Source of the DNA: Blumeriella jaapii
Lineage: Eukaryota > Ascomycota > Leotiomycetes > Helotiales > Drepanopezizaceae
NCBI GenBank assembly: GCA_009599575.1
Contig: VWND01000027.1
Location: 169,001-233,000, forward strand
Length of the DNA stretch: 64,000 nucleotides
Direction of reading: 5' to 3'
In this document: positions 58,081 through 64,000 of the stretch, one piece after another
Layout of the letters: every line of letters starts with the position of its first letter
Numbering within the stretch: the stretch's first letter is position 1
Program-made: the position numbers and the translations under genes
The notes under the pieces: generated by a model
The model's database searches: none
Seen by the model: the letters and a program-made list of their open reading frames with translations, nothing else
Told to the model about the DNA's origin: nothing

Positions 58081-59056
58081 TTTTCAGGAGGGTCTGAAAA
58101 TGTGGGCAGGTGGTAAAGAGAGAGAGATAGATGGCTTCGAATCGTGGAACGGAGGTATCTTCAAGGCTCGGGCATTGATGGTGTGCCGGTGCCGGTGCCG
58201 GTTTTGCGGTTTTAATGTCGTGTCCCCTGACAATGGCAATGAGGCTTCGAGCTCGGTTCTCACAAAGAAGACGAATCCGAGTGGCTATCGTGAGTGGCAC
58301 CACATGGTCTGCTGGCGCAAAAGGGGGAAATGGTGGAACACGCTGGCCGCCGTGGAATATCGGACAGCGATGGAGATTGAGACAGGTCGGGGCAGGTTGG
58401 GTTGAGTTGAGTTGAGTTGAGTTGCGCAGAAAGATGGTGGGTTTCAAGGGATTCGATGACGGATGGACACACTCTCTGTGTTTGTACTGTAAGTAAAGCT
58501 ACAGTACTACTGTAAGTGAGCGCCACACTAGCCACACAAGCACCAGCCACATTAGCCAGACAAGCACCAGCCACACCTATCGCACAGCCACACGTACTGT
58601 GCAGTACTGCGCTGCTGTGACCGCTGCTCCCACTCCCGCTTCTGCTACTCCCACGCACCCTCGTCCCGGTCGATCGCATCGTCTGGGGCCAAACTGATGG
58701 CTCACAAACCCAAACACCAACCTCCTCATTATTTCGCAGCTATTGCCATGAAGATCTTCTCCAACGCGTTCATCCTGCGTCCGCGATTCTTGGCGTTTTG
58801 CTCTTTGCCTCGCTTTCCAGCTCATCGTGCATGTCCAGCTGTCTTGATGCCGCCGTCGTCGGCTCACCGTCTTCCGCCCATGCTTCTTGTCCGGCTGCAT
58901 CGAACCATTGAAGAACCCCGGCAGATCCTGGCCTTGGATTCATGAGTTGGTCCTCAGAGAGTGTCTCCTCCTAGAGCTTGAATTCTCCTACAGCTTGAAT
59001 TAAGCTTCAGCCTTCGAAATTGCATTCCGACGACTCTTGATTTCTGTGCGCGTAAC
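58081..59056. promoter_or_regulatory. Divergent promoter region kex2/PhoD-like gene
   Basis: About 975 bp. Contains a GTTGA pentamer repeat (58400-58424), an ACAGTACTACTGTA palindrome (58501-58514) and repeated GCACCAGCCACA (58538-58580). No gene is supported. Confidence 0.55.
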
Positions 59057-62000
59057 ATGTCGGCGCCGTACTGGGGGCAGCTTCCCACCCCATCAGTCGC
59101 TCGGGGAAGCTCGAGTCGACGAGAGGAAGACCAATATTCAAGAAGGCAAAACAATCTCTCGGTCGATACCACCATGACAGACGACCGGTGGTCCAGCAAC
59201 TACCCTTCCCAGTGGACTCCGAGCAGAGACCGGCACTCGATGCAAACCGACGCACCAACGATCGAGACTCAAAGCCCTTTTGCGTCTCCCATAGCTTCGG
59301 AATTCCGTGGAGACGGCCTGGCTCCTCGTCCTCCTTCGTTCCAGCCTCCCGAAACATCGGATACCGTGTATCATAAAGAATACCGCGAGAGAAGAAGGCA
59401 ACGGCAGAGTCGGGAGGAGCACGAAGACCAGTCATCAGCACCGCTGCCGGCAGCTCCAGACGTACCCAGAGCTCCGCCTCTGAGCTACAAGCAAGCATAC
59501 GGCAACGGTGGAGGCTCCCAGCCTCCATTTCGGTCGCGGTCGACGAGAAAGTCAGAAGGGCCGTTCAGCAGTCCCACTGGCGTCGGGGAGGACCCGAAAG
59601 AAATTTGGCGAGATCCAAACAATGGGCAATCGCCAGTGCAATACAATACCGTCACTCGGTCGCGCAAGGGTTCGCTTTCAGAAGCAGAGGAACTACGGCG
59701 CAGAGAGTGGGCACCGGACCGTTCTCCTCTGCAGAGGCTCGAGCTGACGCTTGACAGCATCACCAAGGACGAGAAAAGAGCTCGGGTAGAGGAAGCGGAA
59801 CTGCTAGCGAGAGGATCAAAGGCCGGTCATGGTGGCGAGAAAGCGACCCAAAACTCGGTCCATTTTAGGAATCGACCCGTCGCTAAGGCTCCTGAGCCTC
59901 AAGGCCTCCCGCAGCCTGGGCAGGTGCGGAACTCGGGTACAAACCTGAATGACCAGACCACTGATAGACCAAGAAGGGGAGATGAGAAATCAATTCCTCG
60001 ACGGAAAATGTCTTCTCGGGGAGCGGCAGCCGCTGCTGCTGCTGGTGCCATTGGCGTTGACCGAAGCGGAAGCAACAAGCTCAAAAAATACCCACCCGAG
60101 GACTGGTCAGACAATCAAGTACAGCTTGAGAAACAGTACCCTGAGGCCGTCATGTCTCGGAAACACTCCATTAGTGACCGGCAGCAAATCGCAGCTGGAA
60201 GGCCTTCTGCAGACATTGCATTCCGAGGTAACACGTATGGCATGGTTGGAACCGAGCTTCCAATATTACCCCGAGACGCTACACAGTATCCGGCAAATGG
60301 TCGCGAAGTCGATCAGCTAAATCTTGACTCACCAAGCAGCACCGGCAGACCTGTACGACGTGGAACGTCGAGCAAGACAGAGCACCTGACGGGTTCTAAT
60401 CCAAACGCGAGGAGTTTATCGCCTGGGAACGACATTGGCATTGACCGAGGAACGGTGAGTTCTATGCTCCGTCGAAAGAAGCGAAGCGTGTCTAGCATAA
60501 GCACTGCAGGGTGGAATCGAACTTTCCTTCTACGTAGATTGTCGAAATGCTATAATTTGACTGTTCTTATACTCCCATGACTGTCGCTTGATTAATGGAT
60601 CTGTGTTCTTCATCTAGCACATTACTGATCCGGTTGTAGGTGAACGGTGTCCAGAACAAAGTACCAGCGACGACTACAGGCCGTGTTTCAAACACAGCTG
60701 CCCATGGCGACCATCACTCAGCTGGTATTTTCAACCACAAACATGACAACATACCTGGACAAGGTGTCTATGTTCCCACCAAACGCCTCGATGAGTGGAA
60801 GACGGGTGGAGTTGCTCTCCTCTCTGGGTCATTGCTGGATCTCGAAGTCAGGGACCAAACTGAAGAAGAGAAAGACAGGACTTGGTGGGAGGCTGGAAAT
60901 ACTGGCTCGCGACGACGCAGCAGTATCAAGCAACGAAAAGCCGAGGCATATGACGGAGAATACGACGATAACGGTATGCAACTTCAATATCAACCTTCAT
61001 TCCCTGGAGAGTGCGAAGGGTGCATTTCCGAGCGTGTGGCTCGAGAGAATGCATTCAAACTGCGCACGCAGCAATTTGCTGGCCACCAGAAACGAAATTG
61101 GGTCAGGAGGCGTGCGGGACGTGAAGGCAAGGAGGAATCGCCAGACGAAGAGTTGTCTGCACCGAGACTTCCAAGCTTTCTGAGCCCTGACCCAAACTTA
61201 TCTCCTGACTATATTTCTTCCCCTTCCATAAAGCCCCATTCACTAACCTGTGAGGTGCGGACGATCCGCGTCCGTCCTGATATAGCCCCAACAAGATTTA
61301 AACCTCCTCTATTTCTCAAGAGTGGACCTATGCTACGCTATTGTGGCGTGCGCAATGAAAATATCAAAAGTCGTTCCAACCGAAACAAGGTCACCCCTAA
61401 TCGTGAGATCTGGAGAGGGTCTATCATGATTGTCTCGCAAGACCAACACTCTTCATATGAGCTTGCTCCAACGCTGAGGCTCTTTCTGCAGCCAGTCGAG
61501 CTGCTGCCTCCTCCTCCAGCTCAGGTTGATGGTGGGATTGATGACCTCGCTCCAGAATATGTAGATCCGCTAGCCGGGCTTCCCAAGCTTGGCAGAGATG
61601 GCAGGACACTCTACATCAGGCCCATTGTAAGTTCTGGAAATGTTTCTCTCAGAAATCTTGAACGTCCAGAATTTCTTGCGGTTTAGCGAGCAGCCCTGTC
61701 CGGCAAATTCTGACTCTTTGTAGGATCATCTACCAGAAGTGAAAGATCTGTCCCGGGAAGAATCTGACGACGGTCTCTTCGAGATGTCCAGAAGCCCCCT
61801 CGACGGCACCGCCGACCGAAATCCCGCTTGCAAAAAATCACACTACGATGGCGAAAAGGCTGGGAAATACAAAGAAGTCCGAGGGTTTCGGCTGCACGCC
61901 GAGCATGGCGTGACATTCTGGAGATTCAACATTGAGATCGAGCTTCGAGAAAAGCAACAACGTATTGCCTACCGCATCAATAGAGGGCCGGCAACCGCCT

Positions 62001-64000
62001 TCTGGGTTCCTGCTCGCGGAAAAGCTATGAACATCATGTTCTCCAGCTGTAATGGTTTCAGTCACGATGTTGACCCTAACCCATTCTGTGGTCCGGATCC
62101 GATGTGGAGAGATGTGTTAAATACGCATCAGACCCAGCCATTCCATGTTATGCTTGGCGGAGGAGATCAGGTTTACAACGATCGTGTGATGGAAGAGACA
62201 GTCATCTTCAAGCAGTGGCTGGATATGAAGGACCCGCACCATAAGGAGAGAGTGCCCTTCACGCCCGAGCTTCAGCGTGAACTTGAGCTTTTCTACCTCA
62301 ATCGCTACAGCATGTGGTTCTCACAGGGCTTATTTGGCGTAGCTGTCTCTCAGATCCCGATGGTCAACATTTTTGATGATCACGATATCATTGATGGTTT
62401 CGGGTCATACCCTGACAGCTATATGCGTTCGCCGGTTTTCTCCGGGCTTGGATGTGTGGCATTCAAGTACTACATGCTTTTCCAGCACCAAAGCAGCATT
62501 GATGAGGGAGAAGAAACTGAGCCAAGCTGGATCTTGGGTACTCAACCTGGGCCTTATATGAAAGAACTCAGCAGAAGTGTTTTCATGACACTTGGTCGCG
62601 AGATTGCATTCTTGGGCCTTGATTGCCGAACCGAGAGGATGTATGATGAGATTGTGAGTGCTGAGACGTACCACAAGATATTCGACAGGCTCGAAAAAGA
62701 CATTATCAAGGGCGAAACAAAACATTTGATTGTGTTGGTTGGTGTCCCGGTCGCTTATCCCAGACTCGTCTGGTTGGAAAACATGTAAGTCTTTCCGGAA
62801 ACTAGTGAGAGCTGGCAGCTGATTTGGCATAGTCTCACATCGAGACTCATGGAGCCGGTCAAAGCCCTAAGTAGAGCCGGTTTCCTCGGCAAGAAGCTGC
62901 TCAACCACATGGATGGCGGAGTGGAAATTCTTGACGATCTTGACGATCACTGGACGGCGAAGCATCATAAAGAGGAACGCAATTGGTTTATACAAGAGCT
63001 TCAAGACTTAGCTGCTATGAAGTCTGTCCGTGTTACACTACTTGGGTATGTCCTCAACTCCCGAATCCTGCTTCCGGCTGCTGACTGCTCAGGGGTGACG
63101 TACACCTTGGTGCCATCGGACAGTTCTATTCGAATCCTAAACTTGGACTTCCCAAAGACAAGGACTTCCGCTACATGCCCAGTGTCATATCTTCAGCGAT
63201 TGTGAACTCGCCTCCACCGGAAGCTCTAGCTGATCTTTTAAACAAGCGAAACAAGGTGCATCATCTTGATGCAGATACGGACGAGGACATGATTCCCATC
63301 TTTACACACGACGTTAACGGGAAACCGAGGAACAACAAGCGTCTTCTCAATCGCAGAAATTGGTGTTCGATCCGCCAATACGACCCAGAGCTATCCCCTC
63401 CGCCAACTCCACAGACAGATGGTCCACCTTCGCCTCCCCCGCGCGGTGGCATCATGCGTAGACTATCTTCGCGCGGCCCAAGCTACCGTCCCGAATCTTC
63501 GGCTCCACCACCGGGCACTGGTGTCTTCAGAAGACGACAAACCAGCGGACCACCCATCTCAAGTCCCGGTTTCTTCGCCCGCCGCGGCTCGACCTCCCGT
63601 CGCGCCTCTACGAGCTCCGAACGTCCGGCAAGCGTCCTGAGCAGGACCCTGTCACTAACCCGCAAGGACTTTGTGCCGGCCAACCTCTTCCGCCGCACCA
63701 GCAAGCGGCGCAAGCCCGATTCAGGCGGCATAAACGGCTACGGCGCGTCCAGCGACGAAGAAGACTCTTACACTTCCTCTCCCAAGGCCTACCGCTCCGG
63801 CCTTCGTGGCGGCAGTGGTGGTCACTCTCCCAACATGGACGAGGGCTACTTCCCAGCCATGCCAGCTCCCACCGCGCGCGTCGCTACCAACCCCATATCA
63901 CAAGCGCCTACTTCTGTAGCAGGCAGTGACGTTCAACAGGGCTTGCAGAGAATGAGGTTCCACCGGACGCCGACTGGCATGTCGGCCAAGCAGTTGAAGA
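59057..64000 (+). CDS. PhoD-like phosphatase domain protein, 3' end outside window
   Basis: PhoD-like metallophosphatases hydrolyse phosphate esters; large fungal members of this type are poorly characterised. Exons: 59057-60454, 60640-61626, 61724-62784, 62833-63045, 63093 to beyond 64000; over 1520 residues visible. The first ~500 residues are disordered, Arg/Ser/Pro-rich. A conserved region starts near FKPPLFLKSGPMLRYCG. The phosphatase core shows NIMFSSCNGFSHDV, FHVMLGGGDQVYNDRV, VNIFDDHDIIDGFGSY, a MTLGREIAFLGLDCRTER segment, and LLGGDVHLGAIGQFYS across the last visible splice join. These metal-binding Asp/His motifs are intact, so activity is expected. The C-terminal region is again disordered with many Arg/Ser. 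No signal peptide is visible, so it is probably cytosolic or nuclear. Confidence 0.88.

Overview
The window is nuclear DNA of a filamentous ascomycete (Pezizomycotina). The evidence is many short GT-AG introns (about 47-180 nt) with CTAAC/CTGAC-like branch sites, fungal-type protein families (Kex2, Mtc1, Cgi121, Rck2-like kinase, Zn2Cys6 regulator, class I photolyase), long low-complexity spacers, and an AT-rich transposon remnant with RIP-like C-to-T and G-to-A decay. The class cannot be fixed from this sequence alone.

Layout. 1-14.7 kb is mostly housekeeping: Rpn11 (proteasome deubiquitinase, cut by the window edge) is divergent from the Rpd3 histone deacetylase; then ribosomal protein uL14 (L23), a secreted LicD-family protein, a small tail-anchored protein and a CPD photolyase. 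At 14.9-15.5 kb lies a decayed Tc1/mariner element upstream of the photolyase. 17.7-33.1 kb carries a BTB-domain protein, a 1310-residue nuclear-looking protein with a C2HC zinc finger, Mtc1, and a Rck2/Srk1-type kinase, separated by minisatellites and pyrimidine-rich tracts. 33-42 kb is poor in genes: a RidA enzyme with a 14-nt microexon, one possible orphan gene, a 77-bp tandem repeat, and a second end of the 15-kb transposon family. 42-47 kb has a Zn2Cys6 transcription factor divergent from the KEOPS subunit Cgi121. 47-50.3 kb is an AT-rich island with two neighbouring tandem-repeat arrays (units about 100 and 170 bp). 50.4-64 kb returns to genes: a single-pass membrane protein with an Ala/Ser-rich 11-residue periodicity, a glycine-rich-domain (DUF1399) protein, Kex2, and a PhoD-like phosphatase protein cut by the window end.

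The genes do not form an obvious pathway cluster. Several act in general cell maintenance (protein turnover, chromatin, translation, tRNA modification, secretory processing, DNA repair). I see no secondary-metabolite cluster, CRISPR array, tRNA or rRNA.

Four otherwise well-conserved genes each need one or two single-base corrections to read through, mostly in homopolymers. This looks more like residual assembly indels than real pseudogenes. I found no convincing new biological system. The most unusual items are the RidA microexon with a triple NAG acceptor, the 10-nt exon in the LicD gene, the RIP-decayed Tc1/mariner deletion derivative, the paired tandem arrays at 48.6-50.3 kb, and the 11-residue-periodic membrane protein.
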